NCBI GenBank assembly: GCA_964007475.1
Contig: OZ023273.1
Location: forward strand, 132,178,732 to 132,242,731
Direction: 5' to 3'
Origin: Hybos culiciformis
Lineage: Eukaryota; Arthropoda; Insecta; Diptera; Hybotidae
Length of the DNA stretch: 64,000 bases
This document shows, piece by piece, positions 10,646 to 24,100 of this stretch (position 1 is the stretch's first letter; each line of letters begins with the position of its first letter). The notes beneath the pieces were generated by a model that did not search any database, was not told the DNA's origin, and saw nothing but the letters and a program-made list of their open reading frames with translations. The position numbers were made by a program, and so were the translations under genes.

Positions 10646-13600
10646 ACATTATTTTATATTTTCTTTTTCTTCGATTTTGAAGTGTATACACATGTATTCG
10701 TTATGCATAAGACAATAAGTAATTGTTCTTAAAAATTTAGGCAAAAAAAAAAAATATTAAAAAAGAAATTTCGAAAAAAAAAAAAAATATCAAGGACTTA
10801 TTAAAAATAACGAACTTCCTTTGAATATAAAAAAGGAAAAAATAAATAAATTTTCTTGAAGTGATTTTATCATTAATTGGGATTTCATATTATTTAAATA
10901 TAGATAGTTATGAGGCATATTCGAGCGCATTTTAGCAACATCATAAAAAAAAAAAAAAACAGAAACAACCTCTGAACATGTTGAAATTTTTCTTGTCTTC
11001 AAGGGTCAAACAAAATTGGGTATGCTCAAAAATGATACAGAGAATTTCTCATTAACATAATTATGTATATTCTAAAATAAAAACGAATAAAATGATATTA
11101 TTTTACGTCAATTTTTTTAATCTTTTAAAATTAAAAAGTTAATTAAAAAGCATATAATTATAATTACATTCTTATTTAATGTTCCCGTAAATTTTAATAC
11201 GGATTGACAGAAATATAATAAAGGATCTAATATAATATAATACAAACTTATAACAAATGACATTTCGATGAAAATGAAAATTGAATATACTTTTATATTT
11301 TTTGATGCAAAGATAAATTACTGTATTGTCTGCTGCACATTAGGAAGGTCTGACAATTTCGCTCAAAAGACTGAACTAAGAAATTACAATTTTTTAAATT
11401 CATAGGTCAGTCTTACTTTAGCAGCAACACGATGTTACATTTTGTATTCTATTAACCATATCTGAAAAGCGAAAAGAAAACGCTTGCCAAAAAATAAGAA
11501 GATTTCTATGTAAACAAAATATACATTTATTATTTAAAAAACAACAATAGAATAAATAATGAAAACTAAAAGGAATGTGAAAATCGTGATAAAGAATATT
11601 GTTTTTTTTATTATTATTTTTTTTTTAATTTAAATTTTCTCTAATCTAATTTATTAAAATTAAAAAACAAATTGTTTTTGTTTATTGTAAAAACTGTATA
11701 AATAGTTTTGTCTAGAAAAATAACTAAATAATTTATTTTTTTTTTTATTATTCCCTTTAACAACGGAGAATTTTATAGGAAGATGCCTCGTCGTCATAAA
11801 CAAATTTTGTCCTGCAATTGCGCATAATTTTGATTATAAAGTATATAATTTTCCTGCTACTCCGATATATAAAAAAGAAATTAAAATGCTAGTGGGAAGT
11901 AGTTGGATTCGAGTAGAAGAAGTAATAAAAATCATTAAGTTTACCAAAATTCTAGTACGAAATTTGGAGAAACTTTATGTTTATTGAAGTGTAGGCTTTT
12001 AAGTTTTAATTTTGACAAAGATTTATACAGAAAATTCAATCTTATAACTGTAGGTACTTTGTTTTTCGATTTTAAATCTCAGCGCTATATTATGCAAAAA
12101 ATTTGAGGTTATTCGCGATATATGTTTGCCCCGCAGAACTAAACGTTGTTCATACTTCATACATTTCTGTAAAATCGTTATTATCTTCATACTGTATTTA
12201 TTGTGCAATAATAATACTTATTAAAATTATATTATTTATTATATTTATTATATTATTATATTTGTATATACTTATATTGTATTATATAAAGTAACCTAAT
12301 AAATATGCAGAGATTGAAACTTAAATACTTCATTTATAAGGTACTGTTCTGAATTTTTCTTCCATTTTCTTTTATTAAATATTAATTTCTCGCAAATTCT
12401 TCCTTTGTACCAAAAAAAAAAAATATTAGCTGCATTCGGTCTCCAAGGCAACTTAAAACTTTAAGAATATAATTATAATTTTAATATAAATAAAGTAAAG
12501 ATATTTCAGGTATTTATTAAGTATTATTATACATCTTTGTTTTTCCATGTAACGTCTTTTCCCTATTTTTACATCATGCTTTCTAAAATTTATACATTTA
12601 TATTTAAAGTTCTGTGACAATTTCCATGAAGAATTTATTTTCTTGAACAATGTTTTTTTTTTTTCTTAGTTATTATATAGCCGTAGATATTTAATCAAAA
12701 GAATTAATTTAATATGCATATTATATAAATATATTTGTTATTTTATTTTATTTTGTTGTATTTTTTTTTTTTTTTTTTATCAAAAGAAAACAATTTTCCG
12801 AAATGCGGGTATAAAGAATATTATTTTCAAAAAAAAAAAAAAAAAAAGATAATAAAATATTCACAGAAGAAAATGAGACAAGAAAGAAAGAAAAAAAAAA
12901 GCTTTATCACTTTTTTAAACATCCATTCATGTATATTCAATATTTAATAAATATAAATAAAAACAAATCTACTATTGTATAATTTTGATTTATAAAAACA
13001 ACCCCCAATGCTCATGAAAATGAAACAAAACAAAAAAATAAAAATGTACATAATATATACATAATAAGTATGAAGAAGAAAACCCTCATCAATTATTATA
13101 TTTTTGTCATATACATTTTTTGCTCCTGATAATAACTTTCAAGGATATAAATAACATTCCTTGTGTTAGAAAAAAAAAAGAAATATAACATACATATATC
13201 TAAACATAATAAAAATGAAGAAGAACAATATCGTTATAAATTTTACGCTTAAGATTTTATATACATATATTATTATTTGAATTGAAAAATTTTTCTCCTT
13301 AAATTTTTTCAAAACTAAAAATAAAAATCATTTTTATTTGTCGCCTGATTTTCAATGTTCGTGCTTTCAAGTTGTACATATATATAGAATCGAAAATGAA
13401 ATCCAAAAAAAAAAAGAAGAAAAACAAAATTCTTTTTTTTTTTTATTTAAATTAAATTATTAAGTGTGGTACAAAATGTCGTTAAAACTCATTATAAGTA
13501 TTTAGGAATTAAGTATATTTAGGCGCAAATAAATACTGAACAAAAAAAAAAGAAAGAAAAACAAAATAACGACGACGACGTTAATATCCTTAAAATATGG

Positions 13601-16600
13601 AAAAAAAAAAGTTTTTGAAAAAGAAAAAAACAAAAATTTATTATGTATATTAAAATATATATCTCTATGTACATGTTAACCTTTTTTTTTTTAGAGCTTT
13701 AACTGCTGTGAAAATGCATTAAGTATCACTTTATTTAACGGACTTGACGTGACATAAGTAATTTTTAAACAAATTTACAGAAAAAAAAAAATATAAATTA
13801 GAAAAATGTATTTTGGTCGGGTTAACGTTTTGCCGGAATTCATTTCACCGGAATTTCATTTCATTGTTTTTTATTTGACCAAAAATAGAATTGGGCTTTA
13901 ATTATTGTTATCATTTTGATTAACTTGCAAATATTACAAAGTTTAAAATTAGTTCAATGTCAACATTTGGTACATTGGAACAAGGGTCAAGAAAACAACA
14001 CAGGAAAGAGTTATTTTTCACAAATATAAAATCGCAAGGCGTTATTTTCCAACATAGTCAGAAATAGAAATTTCGATGTTTACTCAAAATTTTAGTAAAA
14101 GTGGGATTCCGGTTACATATATCAAATTCCACTTAAAAATAAAAAATTCCAGTGGGTAAATCTTCGGCCAAATATTACTCTAATGAAATGCAAAGATGGC
14201 AAACTTATCTCTCCCAATGCGAATTTAGCGTAATTTTTTCTCCTAATCATTTAGCTCATGTTGAGCTATTAACACAACATGGCAATAATTACTAAATAAT
14301 ATTATAAAATGTGTGGAATTGGATAATTTTTCTATTGCAATGGAAAAAATATATAATAAGTTAAAGGAAAATGTTTATCACAATACAATTTGAATTACGT
14401 CTTATATACTTTTCATGTTTTTTTAAACGTACGGGTTGTGTTGTGATTAATTTTTTCTTGATAACAAAAAACTATACAGTATTTCATTCTATATATTTTA
14501 CATTGTTTGATCGTTATCAAATTTAGTTTTGGCTAAAAGGTACTTAATTTCGGTTGTGCGGTTTAACACAGTACCAATGGTATTCTGAATTAAAAAAAAA
14601 AACAAAAACAAACGCGAAAAATTTTATTTTCCTTTTGAAAGCATTTATTTGATAACCTCTTAAATATTTTCAAATAAAATTACTTCAACATGACGTACAT
14701 TTTAAAGTTTTCAAATACATTTTGCCATTGGATCTTTTTTTTTGTTCACCTTTTTAAAGGTGTAAATTAAATCCGAAGGAGCTTTATAATAGTAATAATT
14801 TTTGGCATTTTTACTCAAGTGTGAAAATTAAAACGAAAGGTATATTATACATTAATTAAAAATAATATTATATAAATTTTCCTCGAATTTTTTAGATAAT
14901 AATAATAACAATGTATAGTTTCAAAAGCACAATAACCATTCGTATTTTTATTGCGTATAAAAAAAGATAAAGGATAAAATTTTCAATATAATTTATGGTC
15001 AGAGATATAAATTTTCTGGTACATACATATATACGAATATCGTATAATTTTATTTACATTAATAAATTAGTTTTAGATTTTATTCACTCTTTTGAAGATC
15101 TGATTATACAACTTCTGATATAAATTACAAAATCTATTTCATTAAAATTATTAAGTACATTTAACTACTTTTAATTGATTTTAAAATGCTTAGTAAAGAT
15201 AAATACAAGGTAAATTCAAACAATTATTTAGAATTAATACCCGAAACTGGAATGGTAATTGTTCAACCAAAAAACTGGTTTTTCGAAGCATGAAATATCC
15301 CATTTCTCTTTGATGTGACATTTACGAGTATATTTTAACATGCGTCATAATTTAACTACAAAAAAAAAAAAAGAAGAAATCTTGAAAGTCTTGTTAGTAG
15401 CCTTTCTGTCAACGTTGGTTGTTATCAGCTTAACAAAATATATGGTGTTTTGATTTTTATCCTTGAGTTGAATCAATTCCTAAAAGGAAAATAGTAATAG
15501 TAGATAAAATAATATTTTTTTGTTGCATGAAAAGACCATTTAACCAAAATTGCCACAATCAATTTATTATAAAAGTCATTAATTTTATTTTAACTGTTGT
15601 ATATATATAACTATGAACTTTAACTATGATGGTAATAATTTAATTTTCTATCATTTATAAGAATTGTCATTTGCTGTGGTATTTTGCACTACAGGTAGTT
15701 AATTTATTATATTTTTTTCTTCTTTCTAACAAAGAAACATCCTCGTATCTAGGTGAAAATGGAAAAATTAACTATATATCGCATATGTGTGAATTCATAT
15801 TCACTTTAAATCAGAAATCAACAAAAAAAACGGGAAAAACTATGAAAAGATTTATGATATTTTGTTGAATATCAGAGATGTTAAAAGAATAATTAAGGAT
15901 GATTATTAAGGATTCTTCTGGTCTTTTTTCGTTAAATGTGAAAATTCAATAACCTTTTGCATTCGGAATTTGAATTAACGTTCAGTTTTTATTAAAAATT
16001 TTAAGCTTTTTTTTACATATAAGTTCATAGTTAAGTTTAATATTTTTTGGGCTTTAAATAAAAATAGTAATAAAGTAGAAAACGTATATAGTTAAACAAA
16101 AGCAAAATGCTGAAAACAAATAGAAGAAATAAAACACATTTGTAGACTTCACTAAAAAAAAATGAGAACCAGATCTCTCTGGATTAGTATAGAGTGTTTT
16201 GCTTAAGACGGTTGTGGTTCTTCTTGATCTCAAGTTATTAGCTTCAGATTCAGATTTATGGTCTATTTGTTATTTAGGATTGAATATTGTGGTTTTAATT
16301 TTAATTTTTTTTTTTTCAGAAATTTAACTTGAATTATTTGACATTATTTATTTATTTAAGATAGACATTCTAACAACATATGTTATCCAGAGAACAAACA
16401 ACACGAATATCTTATACAGAGTCTAACAATAACAATTATATATTATATCATAATATCCCTTTTTTTTTTTATATAAAACCAATTAAGTAAATGGAGTAAT
16501 TTATTTTAATCAAAGAGTTAAAACGATATTATGTATGTGAAAAATACTTGTTCTAATATAGACTATAGCTATTCTATACTATATGACAAAATATCATTTC

Positions 16601-17886
16601 ATTTTATTTTCCATATTAGATGTCTTTAAATTTTGTAAATGATATTTTATACATATTTTTTTCATAAATTTTTTTTCTTTTCTATCCATTCAATTCAAAA
16701 TAAATCCATATTTATGTATTTTGAAAAGTAGGTTATATCACACCTTGGAAACAATAATAATAATAAAAATAAAATTTAACGAATAAATGATGACTACAAT
16801 ATCTTATTTTCGTTGTTTCTTATGCCTCTTTCTAAATCTTCAAACATTAATGCTTGCGTATTGTTTAAAAATAAAAAATATATTATATATATATTCAAAA
16901 AAAAAAATCGCTTGGGTATAATTAAAAAAAGATTTTTGTTGGCAAGTTTATAAAAAAGAAATTCCTACAAAAGAGATAAAAAAAAAAGTTTTAAGATGGT
17001 ACAAAAAAAAAATCACTTCTTGATAATCAAGACACAAAAAAAAAAACGATAAGCACACAACTTGCTATGTATTTTCTTTTTTTGCAAATTAATTTAAAAC
17101 AACAACATCAAAAAAAAAAAAATAAGAAAATGTTTTTCTACAGTGTTGTAGTCTTTTTTAGATAATAATAAATGAAAAAAAAAAACTATAAACTCAAACT
17201 GACGACTTAAAAATAATTTCTTTTTGTTTTCGATATTTAAAATTTATTAAAAAAAATATCTACTTCTGTTTTATTTAAATTTTAATAAAAAATTCAAACG
17301 TTTCACCAAATAACTTTTCACAAATCTGAAAATATTATTTTATAGTCTTTCTCTAAGCCTCTGTCAGATGTTTACTTGATTGTGCCGCTCGAAATATGTT
17401 ATTGTGTCACAAGTATATAATTTCCATATTGTCTTCTCACATTAAAGTGAAAATAAAGAACGACTATCGCAATAATCAATATTGCGGAATATAATTTTCT
17501 TGTGATAAACTGCCAAAATAAGGACTAAAATTAAATTTTTTTCTTATATAGGTATACAAAAATAATTGCTTGTTTTGATATAAGTTTTAAAAACAAAATA
17601 AATTGAGAAACAAAATTTTTATGTACATATATATTATAATTGGTGTCAAAGCTCTTGGGTTTAATATTCTGCAGTAAACTTTTGCTTTAAATTTGAAGCT
17701 AAAATTTCTTCTTTTGAGATAAAAACATTTATTTAATTTTTTATTCAGTAAATTCACTTAGGATGGGAAAATCTTTTGTACTAATAGTATTAACGACCTA
17801 TAATTGAACCGGAAATTTTTTTTTTCAAAACTTTACTTTAACATCTTTTAATCTGGCGAATTTTTATATTTAGTTACTCAATTAAG
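10646..17886. other. Non-coding AT-rich DNA
   Basis: I see only AT-rich sequence with long A and T runs. At 13841-13865 a unit of the form CCGGAATTTCATTTCA occurs twice in tandem, and GGAATTCCGG-type words recur near 14105; this may be a transposon relic. Open frames here (for example 12103-12294, 12735-12947, 15671-15868, + strand) are low-complexity and I do not consider them genes. Confidence 0.55.
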
Positions 17887-18046
17887 GATGAGGCCAGGGA
17901 CGGCTGATGGTACTAAGCAACCCAGGCATTGCCTGGGTGCTTCTATTCCTCCTCATTCCTTATATTTTATTCTAACTATTATATATTTTTGCCATATGCA
18001 AATATAACAACATAACAAATGCTTTCTCTTAATCCTTTTTGTGTAG

Positions 18047-18455
18047 CATTAAAGGCAACAAAATAATTGCTTGCTTTTAGGCGATATTGAAATTTATTTG
18101 TTATTGTTTTAAAAGAGAGAATTTTTCTTATAAGAAACAAAACAAAGAAGAAAATTTGATGTGATGTAAAAAAGGCAATTGATTTTTGTGCTTTTCATAT
18201 TGTTGAATTAAAAGCAACAAAAAAATTGCTTAGTAGGGAATATTGAAATTTATTTGTTGGTGTTTTAAAAAAGAGAGGAAATAAAAAAATGTTAATACAT
18301 TTTGTTCTATGGAATATTGTTGAATTAAAAGCAACAAAAAAATTGCTTAGTAGGGAATATTGAAATTTATTTGTAGTGTTTTAAAAAAGAGAGAAAATAA
18401 AAAAAGTTCTATTACATTTTGTTGTATTAAAAGCAACAAAAAAATTGCTTAGTAA
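18047..18455 (+). repeat. Tandem ~105-117 bp repeat inside hAT-like element
   Basis: Units beginning GTTGAATTAAAAGCAACAAA start at 18202, 18319 and about 18421. A more diverged unit starts near 18047 (AAAGGCAACAAAATAATTGC). Each runs through ATTGCTTAGTAGGGAATATTG, a TGTTTTAAAAAAGAGAG segment and an A-rich end. The unit starting at 18421 is interrupted after 34 bases and resumes at about 18896-18950, on the far side of the inserted MITE. Confidence 0.85.
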
Positions 18456-18895
18456 AGCTATGGTTTCCTAGGAAAACGGTGCCGTCAAATAGCTGCCGTA
18501 ATATTACGTTGAATATTGGACGTAATATAACGGCCGTTAAAACGGCAGTCATATACGGTTTCCTAAAAAGCGTTGCCGTAATATAGCGGCCGTAATTTAC
18601 TTTTGTAATAACTTAAAAATTTCGTCATCTTTACTTTTCCAATTTAAATTTGAATTTTTTGAATTAATTTTTTTTTAAAACCCACCGTCACCGTAAAAAA
18701 CGTTGTACGAATGTTATCGACGTAATTTTACGGCCGTCATTAAATAACGGCACCGCTATATTACGTTACGTTCATCAACAACGCTTTCTAGGAAACCATT
18801 TTATATAAATTATATAGCCAACGTTTTTTCTACGTTATCCACCGCTATATTACGGCCGTTATATTACGGCACCGTTTTCCTAGGAAACCATAGCT
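18456..18895. mobile_element. Hairpin MITE, PIF/Harbinger-like (TAA TSD)
   Basis: This 440-bp insertion has a perfect terminal inverted repeat of about 30 bp beginning AGCTATGGTTTCCTAGGAAA and ending with the complement at 18895. It is flanked by TAA on both sides (18453-18455 and 18896-18898). A second, inner inverted repeat pair carries a degenerate copy of the same terminal motif (GGTTTCCTAAAAAGCGTTGC near 18560 and AACGCTTTCTAGGAAACC near 18780), giving a two-shell structure. It is markedly GC-richer than its surroundings because of repeated GCCGTAATAT/ATATTACGGC words. A 3-bp TWA duplication is typical of PIF/Harbinger elements; a TA duplication with slightly shifted ends would be the alternative. 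No coding frame is present. Confidence 0.85.
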
Positions 18896-19143
18896 TAAGG
18901 GAATATTGAAATTTATTTGTTATTGTTTTAAAAAGGAGAGGAAATTGTTATTTCCTAAAAAATTATCTTTTTGATTTGCATTCTTTTGGTTTTTGACCAA
19001 ACTTAAATTCTAATTTGTAGTCATTTTAATCAAATCTATATGTATATGAAAACTCAATGTTGTTTGTTTGTCTGTCGAATAGGCTCCTAAACCAATAAGT
19101 GCCTGGGCACTTACTGTTGTCACGGGCCGTCCCTGGTTGAGGC

Positions 19144-20439
19144 AATGAGTATAGGATCAGAACAAAACATAAGTATTTATAATATTTCAATTACGATCAA
19201 AATTATAAAATTAAATGAAGCCAACATAAACACTTTACTTGAATTATCAATGATATCCACACCAATGGTTTTCTATAAATTTATTAATTTGTAGTTCAAG
19301 TAATAAAAAAACTTAAATAATCTTTAAATTTAATTGAAATAATAATTCTATTTTGTATTCAGTATCAAAGAATTTTTAAATTTTTCTGTATCTGATCTAA
19401 AAGGACATTAACTTCTTTTATGTGTGCCCATTCGATTTTCCTTCCAATAATACACAATGGTGTGAGCTTTTTAAAAATACGTTGCCATACAAAAAGAAAT
19501 TTAAAAAATATTGTCTGCTTGTCTTAATACATCTTCTTACTTATAGTTTAAAATTTAAAAACACGATTTTTTTTTTCAATAAAAATTATTATTAATTCAA
19601 AAAAAAAAAAATAGACAAAACTAAATTAAAGCATACAACAGGTGTCCGTTAATTTATTTTCAGTTCTATTTTAAACTTTTTCTCCCTCATTAATTTTCCG
19701 AATTCATTTTCTTCTTTGATTTCTTGTAACTGAAAAAAAAAACATTGTTTCTAAATTTAAATTTTTTTTTGTATTTCGTTGTAATGGATTTTAGAGATTA
19801 CACAAATTCCTTGTAAATACATTCAGTGTCTCGTTCAGAGTAACAAAAAAAAAATAAAATAAAAATTGTCATGAAAAAGAAAAAAGAAAATATATTGAAA
19901 AAAGAAACCATAACAATAATATAAAATTAGAAAATTCTTCTGTAATGAGAAAAAGAAAAGGAAAAAGACCAAGAATATTACAAGAGGGAAATAAAATCAA
20001 ATGAGAAACTAAATTAAATTTATCTAATTATGACCATTTTTATTTTATTTTTTCTGTACTTTGTACAGTACAATTACTTTATAGCTTTAAGTAGGCAAAA
20101 AAAAAGAAAAGAGATTATAGTTAGAAACTGTACAACTGTGAAATTTTATCTGCGCTATATTGTATGTACTATACTTTACTACATTGTACTATACATTGAT
20201 ATTTTGTTACGCCAGGAAAACATATTACTTTTAAATGTATAAACTTCTGCATATTTTTAGCGAGCGAAGAAGTTTTCCTTTGACTTCTTTCATCAATAAA
20301 AATGAATTTGCGAATTTAATTTTGGAAGAAGAGAATTCTAAGAAAAATAGTTAAAATGTTGCCTAAGTACTTACTTACGAAGAATACAAATAGTACCCTC
20401 AAAATAAAAATAAATTTTATGAATGTATAGTATTATTCA
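19144..20439. other. Non-coding AT-rich DNA
   Basis: I see no coding sequence, RNA gene or transposon end. The 70-codon frame at 20030-20242 is rich in Ile, Phe and Tyr and looks like a chance frame. Confidence 0.5.
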
Positions 20440-20679
20440 TACACAGAAAAAAATTTGCTCGTACTCATTACGTCAAAAAAGTTCGTTAATGACATTCTCG
20501 TTAAGATAACGAAAAATAATGAATAAATACGTTTTTGTAACGGAAATTTCGTTTATTTTCTATTACGAACCTTTTTTTTCATTTTTAGTACTCGTTAAAA
20601 AAGTTCGTTATCGTTAAATACGGGAAACAAAAATTTCAATCCATACAGAACTTATATTTTCCATTTTACACATTGCCGT

Positions 20680-20760
20680 AAATTTAGTTCATAGCTCAGT
20701 GGCAGAGTTGATGGATTGCAATGTTTAGGACAGTGGTTCGAAGCCACAAGCGGGCATAAA
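20680..20760 (+). repeat. tRNA-derived (Ala-TGC-like) SINE head
   Basis: TAGCTCAGTGG at 20692-20702 fits the pol III A box and GGTTCGAAGCC at 20735-20745 is one base from the B-box consensus. The D arm pairs (GCTC with GAGT) and the T arm pairs over four bases (GTGG/CCAC around TTCGAAG). The anticodon loop reads ATTGCAA, so the parent may have been tRNA-Ala(TGC). The anticodon stem and acceptor stem do not pair, so it is not a working tRNA. The A-rich tail that follows fits a SINE. Confidence 0.7.
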
Positions 20761-20996
20761 AAAAATTATTAAAAAAAAATTAAATAAAAAAATTTAAAAA
20801 ATAAATAATAAAAATAGAAACATAAATAAAAAAAATTAATAAATAAAAAAAATAAATAAATAAAAAATAAAAAAAATTAATAAAAAAAAATTAAAAAAAT
20901 AAAAAAAAATAAAAAAAAATGAAAAACAAAATAAATAAAAAAATAAATAAATAAAAAAAAATAAATACAAAATTTAAATAAAAAAAAAAATTTAGT
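20760..20996 (+). repeat. A-rich (AAAT/AAATA)n tail
   Basis: About 235 bp composed almost only of A with interspersed T, in units such as AAAT, AAATA and AAAAAT, directly follow the tRNA-like head. This is the expected 3' tail of a SINE, expanded as a microsatellite. Confidence 0.8.
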
Positions 20997-21194
20997 CTAG
21001 TAAAATTTTTCTTTCGTATTTGCGGTGTTTTTGCTGAAGAATTTGAAAGGTTTTTGGTTTTGGGGTATAACGAACTTTTTTAACGAACTACGAACTTTTT
21101 TCAACGAAATGTTCGTTGTAGCCAAAATAACGAATTTTTCGTTGATTTTAACGAATTATTTAGTTATTAGTACGAGCAAATTTTTTTCTGTGTA

Positions 21195-24100
21195 TTATTA
21201 ATAACTAAGACTGAGTTTTAAGCCCAAAATTTAATTATTTGATAACAAATTTATTTAATTTTTCGAAAATTTAAATTTTAGTTTTTTTTATTCAATTGCT
21301 TTTTGGGACCAATAAAGTGGAAAAAAAACAACCCTGGTTGTGGAACACAATTTATAAATTATTCTTATACATACCTACACACTTCTATATTATAAATTAT
21401 TAAGACAAAATATATTCTAAGGATAATGATTTTAATATTGAATATTAAATTTTTTGGTTGGTTAATTTCAAATGAATAATATTCAGGTTAAATTGATCAA
21501 AAATTTATATTTGTATTTTATCGATTCTGAAAATGGAACTGATGTAATTTTCAAAATTTAATAAGCTTTCAATATAGAAGTATTTTTTTTGTTTTTATTG
21601 AAGAAAAATATTATACACGTTACTTTTAAATAAATATTTACCCAAATACTTATAGAACGTTCGTTTACAAAATAGACCTCTGAAAATCTTGAAATAATTT
21701 CTGTAAAGAAAGGCAAGAACCGAGAAGTGAAAGAACTACACTTCAATGGAACAAACTGTATACATTCAGCTCGCTTTCCTTTCTAGTTCTTTTTTTTTTT
21801 ACCCTTTAATAATTAGTTTTTCCAAATACTTACTTACCGGAGTAATTTTTCTTTATTTTAATGATTCGCTATTAATTCGACAGGACAGGTGAAATTTTGT
21901 GAACATTTCTGTATAACTTACATATTAAATTTTTATTTTCGATTTAAATTTTCATTCTTTCTATATAATTGGAAATATGCAGAACCAGTAAAAAACTTCA
22001 AACAATATTTATTACTATACAGCTTGGTTTTTAAAGCTTTATTTTCATAGGTAAGCTAATTTAGAATTTGATATTATGATTCAAAAAATATGTCCAGAAA
22101 CTTATTTTTTATATATAATATAATTTATAGCTGGGTTTTTACAGGTTTTATTTTCTTTCACTTGGTTTATAGATTAATGTTTATTATTTTTTCCATAAAA
22201 GAAAAATGTCTCAAACCTTTTTTCACAATAATATCTGAGAATATAATATTTAAAAAGGATGAAATAGCACAAGCCCACGCAATCATAATAAAAATAAAAT
22301 AATTTATGTTGTTTATATAGTTTACATAAAAAACTTTCTTTAATAATGTATTCTAATGGGAAAAAATTGAAATTAGGAGGCAATAAAAATTTTTTTTATG
22401 CTTAATCAATATCACAAGGAAGTGTAATAAAAAAAAATTGGAACAAAAGTTTATTTTGTTTATATAATTGATATGTCCCAGGGAAACACTTTTCAGCAAT
22501 AAATTTAGCTTTATAAAAATACAGGTTTATGAATTTTTATATCGAAAAAAATAAAAAAAAAAACAAAAGGGATACTTTTTTGTTACCTACATATGGCACA
22601 TAAATAATTCAAGAAAAGAAGTTATTAAATTGAATAAATTAAAACTTTTGGATATAACAAAAAAAAAAACAAAATATTATGAGCTTCTAATGTTACGCGT
22701 TATATTGTTATATTTTAACAAAAAAATAAAGTTAATTTAGTACTTTCATTATATACTTATAAAATATATCCAAGCTAATCTACATGGTCGTGGATAGAGT
22801 TATGTATTGTAAATTTTGGCCACATATTTCAAACATTGATTAAAATGATTAGAACTTCTTGCGCTAAGATAAAATTCCAAGAATAGAAGGTTCAAATATA
22901 AATATTTAGTATAATTTTTTGGTCAAAGTGTTGAGAGACTTAGAAAAGAACATTTTTCTATACATTTTAGCTTAGACTCTGATCTTGAAAAAAAAAAACG
23001 TAAGCAGTTAAAGGCTAAGATGAGAGTCTAAGATAAAATATGTAGAAAAATTCTTTTTATTGATAAAATGTCACGAAGAATTTGTAAATTTTTACAAAAT
23101 AAGGTCAAATGGATAGTTTTAAGAGAACTTGATCAATGCTTTTAAAGAAGATTGAAGTGAATGAAATTAGAACTTTTGTGTTGTTTAAGGCTAGTTTGCA
23201 GATAAAAATGTTAGCAGTTTTTTTTCTTTTTTGTGCAATTTTCGATTTTTTTTATTGGATTTTCAGCCTATTCTATATAAGATACTGAAAAAATATCTTC
23301 AATTCAAACGTCTCAAACTAAATGTGATCTTCAAAAACAGATTAGATACCTAATACTGTCTTCGATACTGCCTATAGATATATAGAAAATTCTAACTTAA
23401 TATAGAATTTTGCTTCAAACAAATCAACTGATAATTATCTTCAGCTAAAATGTATACCTGCTTAATCTTATTAAATCTGTTTTTCTGGGGTTACTCTTAT
23501 TATTCAAAATTTGTTATCTGAAATTAAGTTTACAACGAAAAATAACAATACAGTTTTTTTTTCAATCTATTAGTTTCATATCTTTTAATTTAATTTTTTT
23601 GAGCCTTTGTTTATTTTTTTTTTTTGTTTTCGTGACTTTAAAAAATTAACTTACTTTATTAAATGTCAGATAATTTTTTATTTTTTTTGATAGCAAGCAA
23701 CATAATAAAAACAAATTACATTAACTTTTATAGCGGCTATAGGTAAAAAAAAAAGATTTTATTCTCCCATACAGATAGATTATTATTTATTATGAATGTC
23801 GTGCAATATCAACAGGACACAGATTATATATATTTTTTTTCAATAACAGAGAAAGAAAAATTATTGTAAACAAAAAAAAAAAAACCCAAAAACCGAAAAT
23901 ATTAACATTTTTATTTATTCCATTTTCTAGAGAAGAGGAAGAAAATTTTGGCTGAACAAAAAATCGCGCAATTAATCCTTTATTTTTTTTTTCTGTTTTT
24001 TTTTCCTAAGCTTGAATAAAATATACAAAATAATAAAAAAAAAACCTTGATTTTCTTTCTTAAATTTTTTTTTTTCCGCGCCATCATGGAATAAAAGGAG

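Larger units (their letters stand above)
17895..19135. mobile_element. hAT-like non-autonomous transposon with nested insertion
   Basis: The ends are the 10-bp inverted repeats CAGGGACGGC (17895-17904) and GCCGTCCCTG (19126-19135). A weaker inverted match continues inward to CCCAGGCA/TGCCTGGG. The flanks GATGAGGC (17887-17894) and GTTGAGGC (19136-19143) agree at 7 of 8 positions, as expected for an aged 8-bp hAT target-site duplication. CAG at the tip is typical of hAT ends. The interior has no transposase; it has a tandem repeat of roughly 110 bp, one copy of which is split by a MITE at 18456-18895. Without the MITE the element would be about 800 bp. Confidence 0.82.
20442..21192. mobile_element. 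TIR element/MITE with TA TSD and embedded tRNA-like SINE
   Basis: Perfect 24-bp terminal inverted repeats begin CACAGAAAAAAATTTGCTCG (20442) and end with the complement at 21192. The flanking dinucleotide is TA on both sides (20440-20441 and 21193-21194), as for Tc1/mariner-type insertions. Both halves contain many AACGAACTTTTTT / AAAAAAGTTCGTT words in both orientations. The middle (about 20680-20995) differs in character: a tRNA-like segment with recognisable pol III A and B boxes is followed by a long A-rich tail. This looks like a SINE inserted into, or captured by, a non-autonomous DNA transposon. There is no transposase. Confidence 0.85.

Noticed and set aside
15671..15694. Possible short oaf 5' exon ending ...FALQ|GTAGTT
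   Set aside because: The reading frame has a stop about nine codons upstream and no Met or signal-peptide-like start, and the donor is weak.
20692..20747. Functional tRNA-Ala gene
   Set aside because: The A/B boxes and anticodon loop are good, but the acceptor and anticodon stems do not pair, and it is followed by a long A-rich tail inside a transposon: SINE head or pseudo-tRNA.
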